This document shows positions 1 to 12,500 of a stretch of DNA of 64,000 bases, piece after piece. The position numbers and the translations under genes were made by a program. The notes beneath the pieces were generated by a model, which saw only the letters and a list, made by a program, of their open reading frames with translations, ran no database searches and was not told where the DNA came from. This stretch comes from Acanthaster planci (lineage: Eukaryota; Echinodermata; Asteroidea; Valvatida; Acanthasteridae): contig NW_019091362.1 in assembly GCF_001949145.1 (NCBI RefSeq), positions 10,990,591 to 11,054,590 of the forward strand, in the 5' to 3' direction. Every line of letters begins with the position of its first letter. Position 1 is the first letter of the stretch.

Positions 1-459
1 GTTACGTGCATTTTCAACGGTGGTTTGTGAACCACATGGGGGGGCTGAAAACAAATGGGGATTCACCCAAAAATTTGATGATTTTCTCTAAGTAATCTTA
101 ATTTCTTAGGTGTGAGGCTAGCATTTTGAGACGTTTAATCATCGTCTTATTTAAATTAAAAAACAAAAATGAAATAAGTAGTTGCCGTGACGTACGATAG
201 CCCTGTTCTCCTCACCCAACCTCCCCTGCCAGTATGGGTCTTTCTGAACTCAGACTTACATACATTTACATCCAAACCAGGGACTAAATGTCCGTCCATC
301 CTAAATGTTAAGGTTTTAGGTAGTTCTTCAAAAACTCAGTTCAAAAATGTGTGAATTTGGAGACCGACAGGTTGTTCAAAATCCACTTAATTGAAGAAAG
401 CCCCAAACCCTTCAATGTTACCGTAAGTTGCATTTAGTTTTGTCTCCTCCACCCACAAG
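1..459 (+). other. intron tail before the first visible catulin exon
   Basis: AT-rich non-coding sequence. It ends in a pyrimidine-rich tract and the acceptor AAG before base 460. No exon with acceptable splice borders was found here; the preceding catulin exon must lie left of the window. Confidence 0.6.
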
Positions 460-549
460 GATCTGAAAGATGGCAAGATGAAAGCCAAGATGGCAGCTGC
501 CAGAGCGATACTGGAAAGATCCACCATGATGCTCTTGACATCATGTAAG
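460..549 (+). CDS. CTNNAL1: alpha-catulin exon a (30 codons, phase 0-0)
   Basis: Reads DLKDGKMKAKMAAARAILER followed by STMMLLTSCK. It is preceded by CACAAG and followed by the donor GTATGT. Vertebrate catulin has the same block (DLKDEKKKAKMAAARA.LEKCTMMLLTASK), at the end of a helical bundle in the vinculin-homology region. The strong match fixes the frame for all later exons. Confidence 0.93.
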
Positions 550-3500
550 GTATGTACACATGTACAGTACGTGTACCGGTACTTGTGCGTCATCATGCTT
601 TAGGAAGCTGCCTGTACCGTATGTGACTGCTTGCCATTGTCTTGAAGACATGCATTCACTATAGAATTCACTTAACCCTAACTCCCCAGATTGATTTACT
701 AGGAACCATACCCATTCACACAAATTCCAACACCATATGGTGAACTGTGCACAAAAACTGTTGGACTCTGTTTATTTTGGGTATGCCAGAACCCATGTTA
801 AAGCACAAGCACTTTAGGGGTACAGTACCCAGTGCCACAAATTCACACACTTTACTGGTGTTCAGTTCTGTGTGGTTAGGGAAGGTTAGGGTTAATGGAT
901 TTTTTCCAGCATCTTCTAATTGTGCTCTTTTAGGTTTAACGTGTAAATTATACTACTAACTGGCATGGCATAATATTTAACTAGAAATGTCACATCAGCC
1001 TTTAACAGATTGCTGAGATTGTTTTATGAAGGTACCTTTTATTCTGATAAAATACCATCGTATGCATCAAAGCATTGGGGTCCAGTTGTCAGAAGAGTCT
1101 CACTGTGCTCAGAAGTTGTAATAGTGGAGGTAATGAATGATATGCTCACAAGATTTCAGCTGTGTCTTGATTCAAACAGGTGTCTTTAGGAGCAGGCGTA
1201 ATGTTTTTCCTACTTAATAGGATTTCAGATTTTCTGGCTGTCATTTCCTGTTATTACCTTCACTTTTAACATTCTGGTCATAAATGTATGGTACTTCTAG
1301 GGGTCTGTATGGAATCAACCCCCTGTTTTTCCTTTAGGATCAAACACATACATACATGTACATGAACATGTACATGTATGTATACATGAACGTACATGTA
1401 CCAGTATGTACGTACAGTACATTGCATGCCATTGGCTCAACCTCGTTGAAATGTATTCATTGTACCACATTGAATGTCTTCATTGTGCAGCTCATTTGAA
1501 CATAATGTGACCTGTCAACACAAAATGAGTTGAAAGTCGGAATTTTCAAAAATTGAGATCTTGGTCTTTTTTAAATCAGCAGAAAGAGAGCTTTTCAATG
1601 GTATGTACATGGAACACTTAGGGTAAAAGTATGATGTGACCAGGTGGCATTATTCTGACAGCTTTGTGTCTTTATTTCTAACATTTCTTCAACATTTCTG
1701 ACCTGGCACGAATAATGCTATCATCAAAATTGCTGAGAAAATGACATTTTAAATATCTGAGCCCGCTAACAAAATTCGAATTAAATAGGGGGGTTACTCT
1801 TTCAAAATATTATAAAATGCCTAAATTGACCTCCACTTCAATATTTCACTTTGCACCCTAAAACAAGAAAGAGCAGAATGCGACTTCACGCTCATTTTGT
1901 CGTGCCAGGTCATATATCTGTATGAAATTTGCACTTTGTAAATGAATAATTTATTATAAGTATTATTTTTATTATTATGTACATCACAACCGAGGAGGTA
2001 CATGTAGATGTAGCTGTTTTCCAGTATTCTCCTTGGATCAGGGTTCCCAAGGTCATGGAAAATCCTGAAAAAAAATGGGAAAACGTTGTCCTAGAAAGTC
2101 ATAGAAAAGTCATGGAAAATTGAGAAAAAAATACAGATTCCTGGAATTACATGGATGTTTTCAGGTTGAAAACAGACATGGAAAAGTCAGAGAAATCAAA
2201 ACCATGCAATGCCACCTGTGATGTGATAATGGAATAATAACTAAATTTCATAATAAAATAATTGTAAATAATGATGAAGTTCATACCAGACAACTTTCTC
2301 TGCCAAATGACATTCAGTGTCATGGAAATTGTTATACAGTATTCAAGTAATGGAAAGTCCTGGAAAAATCATGAAATTTGGTTTTTAGATTTCTGTGGGA
2401 ACCCTGATGGGTGCACTCTAGTTATTTCCCGTCATAATAAAAATAATGATGATATCAAAGCAGCTGTAGGGCACACAGCATCTAACAGTCATAGCCTAAA
2501 CAGTTCGACACAGGCCCCCCATATAGAAAATCCGTACATTTGCAGGTACATGCACTTGTACATCATACATGTAGTGTGCTATGCAGGTAGTGTTGATGCT
2601 AGCAAGTAATAAAACACTGATTGATGTTCTTGAACTTGAACATTTAAATGAGCTCAAAGTTACCTGATTCATGAATTCGGCTGCATTTCGTGACATCTTT
2701 GAGGGAAGTGAAAAGAAAGACATTTGTGTTTATTAATTGGATTTGAAAGTCCAAGGACTCCCGTTCATGCAAGTTGAAGCTGAACGTCGTTATAACTAAT
2801 GAAATGATGGAAAAATTGTGATACATTGAGTTGTCTTCTAGATTGAAATTGATGAACCAAATCAGCTGCGGATACCTCCTCCTGCTACTGTATATGTCAG
2901 GAGGCTATGAAATTACCTCACAGCTAGACACAGCTGTTCTCTGCAGACCTTGACATTTTCATCAACAGCCTGTGCCTGCTTGTCCTCTTATTGGTCTCAA
3001 ACCATTCCCTTTTTTTCTTTACCATCCTGCAGACGTGCCTTAGACATCCTGACTGTGTTCCCGCCAAGGAGACCCGGAACGGCGTGTTTGTCAACATGCG
3101 ACGCGCCCTCAGCCTGATTGACGATGTCATCAACGACGGCTATGCCCAGCCGGTGCAGAACGGCATCGCCTCGCCCAGGAACACAAACAATGCCCTGCAG
3201 GAGCTGATGGTAAGTCGGCCATGTGTGCAAACCGGCCAAGACTTTGTTGGAGGCTTGGCAATTGCTGTACCAGGGTTGCCCTCCCAGGGTTGCAGCTCAA
3301 GAACAGTGCTAATGCAGGCCAACATTTGTACATCTACCAACTACTTCAGATAAGGCTAGAATTTACTCTTCACGCATCAGACTTTCTCAGTCTTCATATT
3401 TTCACCGTAGATATTTTAAGTGTATCTGAAATAACTTTTGCTGAAAGTGTATTTAAGAAGCTGCTATGTTCACAGTGGCTCTTGATGCATTAGGGGCTGC

Positions 3501-6500
3501 CATTGGTGATGACAACAGTCGCAGTGATTATTGTTCCACTTGGGGCTGGCGGGTTTGCCCAAACATAGTAAACTATTTGTAAACATCAGGGCAAAAATCC
3601 AAAATTAATTTACACCTCTCTGGCGCAAATCCATCCTTGAAATAGTTGTTCGCAGTACCCACTGCTACATCTGATTTGAACCAACCAGTCAACACCGGCA
3701 AACTGGGTGGTCGAGTGGTTGAGACGTCTTCACTAGTAAGCAGGAGGTCGTGGGTTTGAGTCCACCCGAGTACTCGCGTGGATTTTTCAGAAGCCTTCAG
3801 GGGCATACACTGAGTATACAGTGTCAAAATGCACGTCGGGCAGGGCAAAAATCCAAAATTTAATAGTGAACTATTGTTTGCCCATAGATTCATGTGAAAC
3901 TGGGATTCTGAACCAGTACTATTCTAGTGTTTTTCTACTGAATTCTAGTGATTCTAGTGATTTTAATCATTGAGAAGTTTGTTGGTCTTATTAGAAGGCA
4001 CTTCCTCCATGTTGAATACCAAGCAGTCCAGATTAGTAAGGGAATAAATGTGTGCTTGGCCGGTTTTAAACATGTGTTTAAGACCGACTCAGGAGAATGG
4101 ATGCGACTAATGCCGAGCTGTAGGTTGGGCATGGCCAAGCACATACTTATTCCCATTCATAAATACCTGCTTTTAGTTTGTCAGAAGAATTTTACTTTCA
4201 TTTTCCCATAGAGCTATACATACATGTATAGTTCATCTTTTCTAACACCCCTGTCCATTTTTATGGTATATTCCTTGTGCAAGTTGTCCAGAAGTATGTC
4301 CACATATGGACTTTGTGCACACGTGGTGCGTGGTGCGTTTTGCATGCCATGTTGCACGCAGATTCTTGACCAATAGGAATAGATGAAACTGTCTTGCTCT
4401 TATCCAGGTGCCAGAGCATTTTTACTCAGCGTGCATTATCAAATCTGAGCGGGCATTATCAAATGTTAAAACTTGGTCACGTTGCACGTTGTGGAGTAGT
4501 GAGACTGTCTGAAGTATCTGTGAGTGCAGATTAGTAGTCATTTGTAACTTATATCTGTCTAGTAATGTCATAACAGGACAACCACAAGTAGGCCAAAGTA
4601 TTGTTTTTTTTAAAGGATTTTTGCAGTAAAGCCCATCGAATCAAATTTGCCTTTATTTAAGTTTCATGTTTTGATCTAGTGGACTTTTGTATGTTGCCGT
4701 AGAGAAAGGAACACAAATATTTTACCAGTATTTTTTACATTTCTAACAACTTGTCTATTTTGTTCTTTGAAAGTCAAGTCTGTTGTGTGCAGTAGAAAGC
4801 AACACTTACCCAGTCTCTTTGCAAACACCTACACAGTAGTACAATCTCACGGAGCTGAGGCTTTGTACATTCCACTTTCATGGTCTCTCCCTCTGAACAA
4901 CCCCAGGATCTGGTGGAAACGGCCAAAGTCACCCAGGCCGACCGGTCCACCAGGGACAAGATGCAGTGCGTGCTGGACACGGTCATCGACACAACGCAGG
5001 ACTTCACCGACTCAGCCTACACGTCCCACGAGCACCGGGAGCGCATCCTGACCCTGCGGGACAGGGCTAGGACGGACCTGCGCACCCTGGCTGGCGTGGG
5101 CACTGCCCTGGTGAGTAACTACCCCTTGGGATAAAAAAAGAAGGAGGAACAACTTTAAGAACTTTTGCTCCTGAACTGGGTACTCAGGACCTAACCAGCA
5201 GGTTCTTTGGGTGGTATGTGGCCTAGTGGTTGGGTTATGTAACTCCTGATTCTAGGATCCAGGGCTTGAATCCAGCCGTCAATCACATTTTTTCGACCTG
5301 TTTAGGGTATGTGACTTGTCCAAGGTCACAACAGGTCAGTAAGTGCCCCTCTCTCCAACCAAGGGTGTAAATGGGTACCTATAGGGTAGAGATGGTTCTT
5401 TTTTTTTTTTTGTTTAGGTGTGTGTGGCCGAAATGGCAGCATTCCAGCCTTGTAAATGTACATGTACCTCCAAAGAGCTGAGATTGCTCTAGGAATGTTT
5501 GTTGAACCAATTAGCCAGGATAATTCCATGTAAAGATCATTGGGAATCCATTGGCACCGAAATTTGCTATATGGAGAAGTTATATTTACTGCATCGTATT
5601 ATTACTCACTGCTATTTGAATGTTGCCATTCCAAGAATGACACTAAGGGCTTTCCATGAGCCAGTTTTGTGTTTTGTTGTTGAATGACCTTGCCTTTTTG
5701 AAATAACAAACTGGCACATTCCAGAGCACACGACAGGGAATGCCTGTGCACAGAGCAGGTAGACAAGGGTATTGTCGAACTGTAGACAGATGGGGAGATG
5801 CCTCATTTCTACATGTCATTTCTTGATTTTGGGGGCTTTTAGGAAAAGAAGCCGAACAAACAGCAGGAGCAGGACCTGGAGATGTGCGTCCAGCAGATGT
5901 CCAAGACCCTGCTGGACCTCAAGAAGCAGCTGCAGAACACGGCGCTGGACCAGGCCTCGGAGATCTTCCGCTCCAGCGATGACCAAGACCTCCTAGCCAA
6001 CCTCAAGCAGAGGGGAGCAGCCGGGGAGTTGGACAGGGTGGAGGAGCACGCGCTGAAGTTCAGCGAACACTCGGAACAGCTTCAAGAGGTACTTGTGAAG
6101 TTTTGTTTAAAGAAAGGAATCACACAAGGTCACTTTTTTGGGTAGAAATTAGTTAAAAGTTGTAATCGACCCAAACATCAGGTAACCCAAAGTTACTTGA
6201 ATTGAACACCTGTTGTTGATTGACTATAATAAGCACCAAGCAGAAGTGCTGTGCTGTCAAACAGCATTTTGGAAATTTTGGGAAGTTTCGTTTCAAAAAT
6301 AACCATTTTTGTGGAGAGTGTTTTGTTTTTAGGGAATCTAAGTGTGGCTTAGACAATCACATTGGTGAGCATTGTCTCTGACTGATTTTCTCTGAGTATG
6401 AAGCCATCATATGTAAATAGTGTTTGTGCTAGAAGCCAGTTTGCAGAGTATGCTCAGAATGGCATGAGTCATAGGTCATTTGGGATAAACATTGAGAACA

Positions 6501-9500
6501 TATATGTATGTAGGCCCTTCAGTGCACTGAACACGTTCAAGCTGGCATAGCGTCACATGCTCTTCTCCCAAGTGACCTTGCCAATTAAAATATTGAATTA
6601 GCTTTATGTACAGGAGTATGCATAGTTTAAGCCAGGACTGGTCGCCTAAGTTGGTTATTCAGAGTGTACATGCATAAGAGTTTAGATCAGAAGTTTATGG
6701 TAAGGTGCATGATACAATGACGGGTCGGTAGAGTAGTATCCTGCAGTATGAAGGAGTAATGTGGTGAAAGAGGAGTTTTCAAGTTTTCAGTACTTCTTTA
6801 AAAATGTTTTTCCATGACAATGCCATCTGTCATATTATATTGGTTGTGTCATTTCGACAGGCATGCAGGTTACTTGGCCACATTGCTGGTACAGTGCCCT
6901 TGGCGATATCTGCTGATTATGCAGAGAACAACATCAAATCATTAGGTCCTCAAGTAAGTCAGCATTTGCATTTGGGAACTTATTAATAATTATTGACCTC
7001 GGGCCAATTTCGTAGAGCTGCTTAAGCACAAAATTTGCTTAAGTGCAAAAAAGCCTTGCTTAAAAACAAAGGTTACCAGCTCAAACTCTATCTGATTGTC
7101 ATGCTAACCAAAAGACAGCTAAATATGATCCAAACACAATATACGTCACATGGAATTTTTTACTGATTTATTATGTAAGGTTTACTTGCGCTTAGCAAAT
7201 TTTGTGCTTAAGCAGCTCTATGAAATTGGCCCCACTTCTTGAAGACAGTGATTGTGTAGAAATGTACACTCAAGAATATGGGTGTTTCACAATAGTGTGC
7301 CTCCAAGAGTTTTTAATGTGTTGGCCAATCACAGTTCTCGAAAACTGTCGACCCAGTGCGCGTTTGGAAAGGATCAACAAGTTTCGCGCATTGTGATTGG
7401 CCAATGCGTTTCAAACTCTTCAAGGTGCACTATCGTGAATTGCCCATATTATAAAATTTCCTTTCCTTGATGTAGGTTTTGTGGTTCATTCCAAGTATTG
7501 CTTGACTGTTCAACAAATATAAATTTTTTGTTGCAAATAAGTACTACCTGATAGTGGCTATATTTGGATGTCCTCTCTTTCACACTTACTGTCCAAGACA
7601 AGGGGAAGGATTTCAACAGGCATGGAGGTTTCCCTCAAACAGCTCCTTTCCATTTTCTTAACTCCCCATTAATGCTATTCCTGAAACATTTGAAATGCAC
7701 CCCATGAAGCCTGTGATTTCCTTTTATTGCACAATGAAATAATACTACCCCCATCAGGGCATACTAGAATATCATGGTTGTTGATGGTTTAACTTGGACA
7801 TCTCTCTCATGAAGTGTGTGTGTGTGGTAGCCATGGCACTCTTGTCATCATCCTCCTGGCAACGTTCTTTTCCCCACTTGTCTAGATTGTTGCCTTGGCA
7901 ACCACCCTGGCAATTCATCCGAGCAGTAAGATTGCCAAGGAGAGCCTGGAGGTCTTCAGCGACACGTGGGAGAGCCAGGTCAACGACCTCTCACTGCTCG
8001 TCAAAGAAATTAATGACTGCTGTCAGGGCAAGACAAGTAAGATGAGAATAACAGCGAGGGGGGATCCTGCCCTAACAAAAGAAGTAGATCTCTTATGAAA
8101 CTCCCTCTCATGTTTATGATCCACAAATGCAAATAGAGCCCAGTTTCAAGGAGTTGGCTCTAAGCAGAAAACGTCTATAGGTGAAATAAACACCAGCAAG
8201 GTACCAGTCTGTATCTTTTTTATGGCCTTTTGGTTGGTAATCTAAGTTGCTAAGTAAATTTCTCCCATGTTCAGCAGAATTCTGTGCTTAGCTGGTCTTT
8301 AATCTTGGCTGCAGGAAGTAAGTGCCGAAATGTGTTCACTTGGATCTGCGAATGTGAACTTTGACAGGTTTGGTAAGATACTGCAAGACAATCGTTTTGA
8401 TTATTGAATATTCATTTTTTTGTTATTTTTTTCACAGGTGAAAAGCAAGTGTATCTTTCATTACCAAGGCCAGGGGTGAGTATATGTATTTCTTCTGTAT
8501 TGTCCGCAGCGCTTTTGCAGTTTTTACCTTTTCAGTATCATACCTAACAAATTATGTTGTCCGAAATACATTTATTCATTTGTATGCTGTAGCTTGCTGA
8601 TGACAGTTTGCTCTCTAATTGCATATCTAGTTCACAGGAAAAGGTATGTGCTTTTAGACTTAAGCTGTTTTTACTACTTGTTGACTCGGACCTACTCTGA
8701 AAAGAAGGCCACTACCTGCTAGGTTGCATTCACCAAGTGCCTCCAATCAACTTACATGTGATGCATTAGGAAAGCTGAGTTGGCTTCTTGGATTTCAGGC
8801 AAAATTGAAGTGTAAGGTTCTGTCCCCTTGCAAAATCTTTGGCATTGTGTGAAATGCTTGAGAGGTGAATTATCATATATTGGAAAAAGTTTCAGTGTTG
8901 TTCAGTTCTTCAATTATACTGGTATATTGCTATATGCACAAGCATTATCTGTCTTTCTGTCACTGATAAACCTCAGGTTGCAAATTTCCAGGGCCAACTA
9001 CATGTAGATGACTGAGCACATTCGGTGACTCTCTGGAGTGCTATTCCCTCTTGCTCTTGGCCGTACTGAGTAGAGATACCTGTGTCATGAGCAATGTGGT
9101 CATAGGCATAGAGGACACCCATTACTCCATTCACTTGTGACTATAAATCCTGGCATTAGGCCTACATATATTTTATCCCGAACTTGAACTTGACAAGCGA
9201 AGTCATTTTTTTATTTCCATCACTTGGCTCTTGTATTGCGGTTGAACAAGTAATGAATTTGGATTTGTTTCATCTGTGAGCAACAATTCTATGTATTTGA
9301 GGATGGTGGTAAGTCTAGATGCCTGTATATAGTTCATGCATTGGGTGTTGATCAACATAGTAATTGATGGTAACCTTTAATCAGTTTTGTACTTTCGATA
9401 TTAATGCCTCACAAACTTTACGGTGTTGACTTGGCATTTATAGGATGTAAATTACTGCTGTTGCTTTTGATATGCGGTAAGGACTAGAGACAAAGTATAA

Positions 9501-12500
9501 TGGACTCAGCATAGGGTCATGGTTGGGTATATTACCTGCTTGCAATAGTCATCATTTGCATGGATGTCTTGTGTTAACTTGGAAAAGGTGAAAGGTGTAT
9601 TGGACCTCAGCAGGCTGAGTTGTGCATGGCAGAATGTGATATTTCTGGACTTTTAGGTTCATGTACATGTGCATGGAGTCATGTACATGAAAGAAGGTCT
9701 GAGTGCAATTTTTGCCCTAGAACATGTAAGCTATTCATTCCCCCCCCTTTTTTTAGGGGGGGTGGGGACAATGAACATCATACATGTACATCTAGTGGCC
9801 TGACATTGGGAAGAATATTTTCCTTTATCAAAGTAACAGCGCTGTTTTCTGTCTGACTTCCAAAAGCATTGTTAACCCAAGGTTTCTCAGATTAGTTTGA
9901 GGTCTTTAAGTGTCTTGCTTGCAGGTGTAGCTATCTTATTGTAAGCTCTTTATTGGAGTAGTCAGGTATTACAGTTGTGGTTGGCCTTCTCAGCACAGGT
10001 GATTCAGCTGGAGCCAAAGAGATTTTTTTATGCCGGGAGAGGATTGCCTGTATGGAAAGTGAAAGGCCCCGAAATTTTTCCCTCTGTATGTATGGAAACA
10101 CATGTGTATAAAATATTCGCAGTTGAACTAATTCTTCATGAAAATTTGGATTGAGCAATCCAGCAGTGTTGTGCATTTCTGCTGAATAAAATGGACGTGT
10201 GTGTTGTACTCTACAAACTTTCTGTGTGTCTGCGTCTGTTGAAGAATGCACCATTCTTTCTGTACGTACAGCATAGGCAACAGGCTGCAAACCAGCAAAA
10301 GCACTAACCCACATTTCTGTCTTTGGTTTTTCATTTTGAACAGCATATCAAATGCTGACAAAGACAGCTGAAGACAGCCAACAATCATGAAGATAACTAC
10401 GCTGAACCACATGCTTTTTTTTTTTAATGAAGAGTTTCTGTTTTTTCACTCGTGAAATGGCAGAAAGCATATTTCAAGTTTCATGTTTTTTGTGCACGGC
10501 TAGTTGCCCTTTCTGAAAGAAAAGTGAAAAAAATACAGCTGTATTACTTTTTAAGTTTTTATTTGCTAATTTTTTTCCTTTGTTTTGTTTTTCTTTTGCC
10601 TCTTTATGCTTGCATAATACACTACTCTTGTAGTATATTCCAGTCAGTGTGAGTATAATTCATCCAAGTATGGACTAGTGTGAACTAACAATGGTGGTAG
10701 TTGCGCCTTTTGATTCGTTGAACCATTTTACATCTCTGCTGGTTTTGGTATATGCTTTGTGTTGACCATACAACACTTTGTTTTGCACTGATAACATTTT
10801 TCCAACTTTGGTGCATCTCCTGTCTGCAATACCTCCAGTGTGCCTCTTCTCCACTTACTGCCTGCTGTACTAATCATTACTAACGTTTGCTTCTTCTTTG
10901 CTCTAACATTGCTATTGTGTTATCTTTGGATTTTCTCATGTACTTGTAGTTAAATTTGTATGTGAGGTACCAGACACGTGTGCACATATTTGTAATGTTT
11001 AGTGTACCTCAAACTCCTCGCAGGAGTTGTTTGCAAAGGTGGCAAAAGAGTAATAATGGATATCCGAAGAGTTTTCATTTTCATTGTGCGAGTTTTTCCA
11101 GCAATTATTACCACAGCAATTTCAATCCCTGGAGGTTACAAAAAACTTGACGTAGTTGATTTGATTCTAGCTATTGGTGCATTGACAGCTTAGTTTGAGA
11201 AAACAGGAAAATAGATGAACTGCAATTTTTCATCCACTACCCTTCATCAGTCTACCTGGTACATGGGAAAATAATTCCCTTATTTAACATTGTATGGTCC
11301 TCCCACCTTAAAATTTTGTAAAGCACTTTTTCTTGTTTTTTCGTCACATAGAGACTTACATGTATTGATATGGTGTATATGTATAACAATGCACATTGTT
11401 AGCCGTTTTTACATACCGTATGCATACCCCATGTGACTGCTTCTCGACCAATCAGCAGCATCGTACTAACCTAGGTATTTATGAATGTCAGACAAGCATG
11501 CCGTTTTTGATACCTGCATACATGTATCTCTGGTGTAAAGTCAGAAAGCCTTGATCCTACGTAATCCCTCACCTCCGCTACTCATGCTGGAATGAGTTTA
11601 CATTGTACACCTTGCTGTAATTACTGGGAACTGAGATACATGTATGAGTAGAATGTTACTTTAGCTCTGGGCTTTAGATGTACATGTATGTATGTAACTG
11701 CATGGACAACTGATTTGGGTTGTTTGTCTGGTTCATGATCTAGTTTTAATGTTTGGTTTTGTTTGTTTAATGATGAGGAAAATGCCACGCAATCTTCGTG
11801 GGTTGGGACTAGAATTTTCTGTTTGATGTTAGGTACAGGCAAAACCGATCATTAAATGGACATTATGTTGTTAACCACTTCCTGCCGGGGACTCTGGAAT
11901 CGGAGATGTATGCTTTATACGTGGCTGGGGTCTCTAAACTCGGACTAAGGAAATTGGGCCCTGTAACAAAAGACCGTGCTCCGNNNNNNNNNNNNNNNNN
12001 NNNNNNNNNNNNNNNNNNNNNNNNNNNNNNNNNNNNNNNNNNNNNNNNNNNNNNNNNNNNNNNNNNNNNNNNNNNNNNNNNNNNNNNNNNNNNNNNNNNN
12101 NNNNNNNNNNNNNNNNNNNNNNNNNNNNNNNNNNNNNNNNNNNNNNNNNNNNNNNNNNNNNNNNNNNNNNNNNNNNNNNNNNNNNNNNNNNNNNNNNNNN
12201 NNNNNNNNNNNNNNNNNNNNNNNNNNNNNNNNNNNNNNNNNNNNNNNNNNNNNNNNNNNNNNNNNNNNNNNNNNNNNNNNNNNNNNNNNNNNNNNNNNNN
12301 NNNNNNNNNNNNNNNNNNNNNNNNNNNNNNNNNNNNNNNNNNNNNNNNNNNNNNNNCCAACATTGAAAAATGCCCCGGCATTAAGTGGTTAATGTGTGCA
12401 TATTCATGCCAACACTTCCAAGTGTGATGATCCTGTAAACCTAGAGAATTCTGCCAAGAGAAAAATACAGTGATGATTTATCAGGTGGCAGGTGACATTG

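Larger units (their letters stand above)
550..3032 (+). other. catulin intron, 2.5 kb
   Basis: No exon seen. It holds a TACATG-rich microsatellite near 1345-1420, a hAT-like MITE at 2039-2406, and otherwise unremarkable AT-rich sequence. It ends in a good pyrimidine tract (TTTTTTTCTTTACCATCCTGCAG). Confidence 0.6.

Noticed and set aside
3708-3763. tRNA gene
   Set aside because: A and B boxes are present but the acceptor stem does not pair, and the unit lies between retroposition-type direct repeats.
11863-12427. Long open frames across 11863-12427
   Set aside because: Most of their length is N; they are artefacts of the gap.
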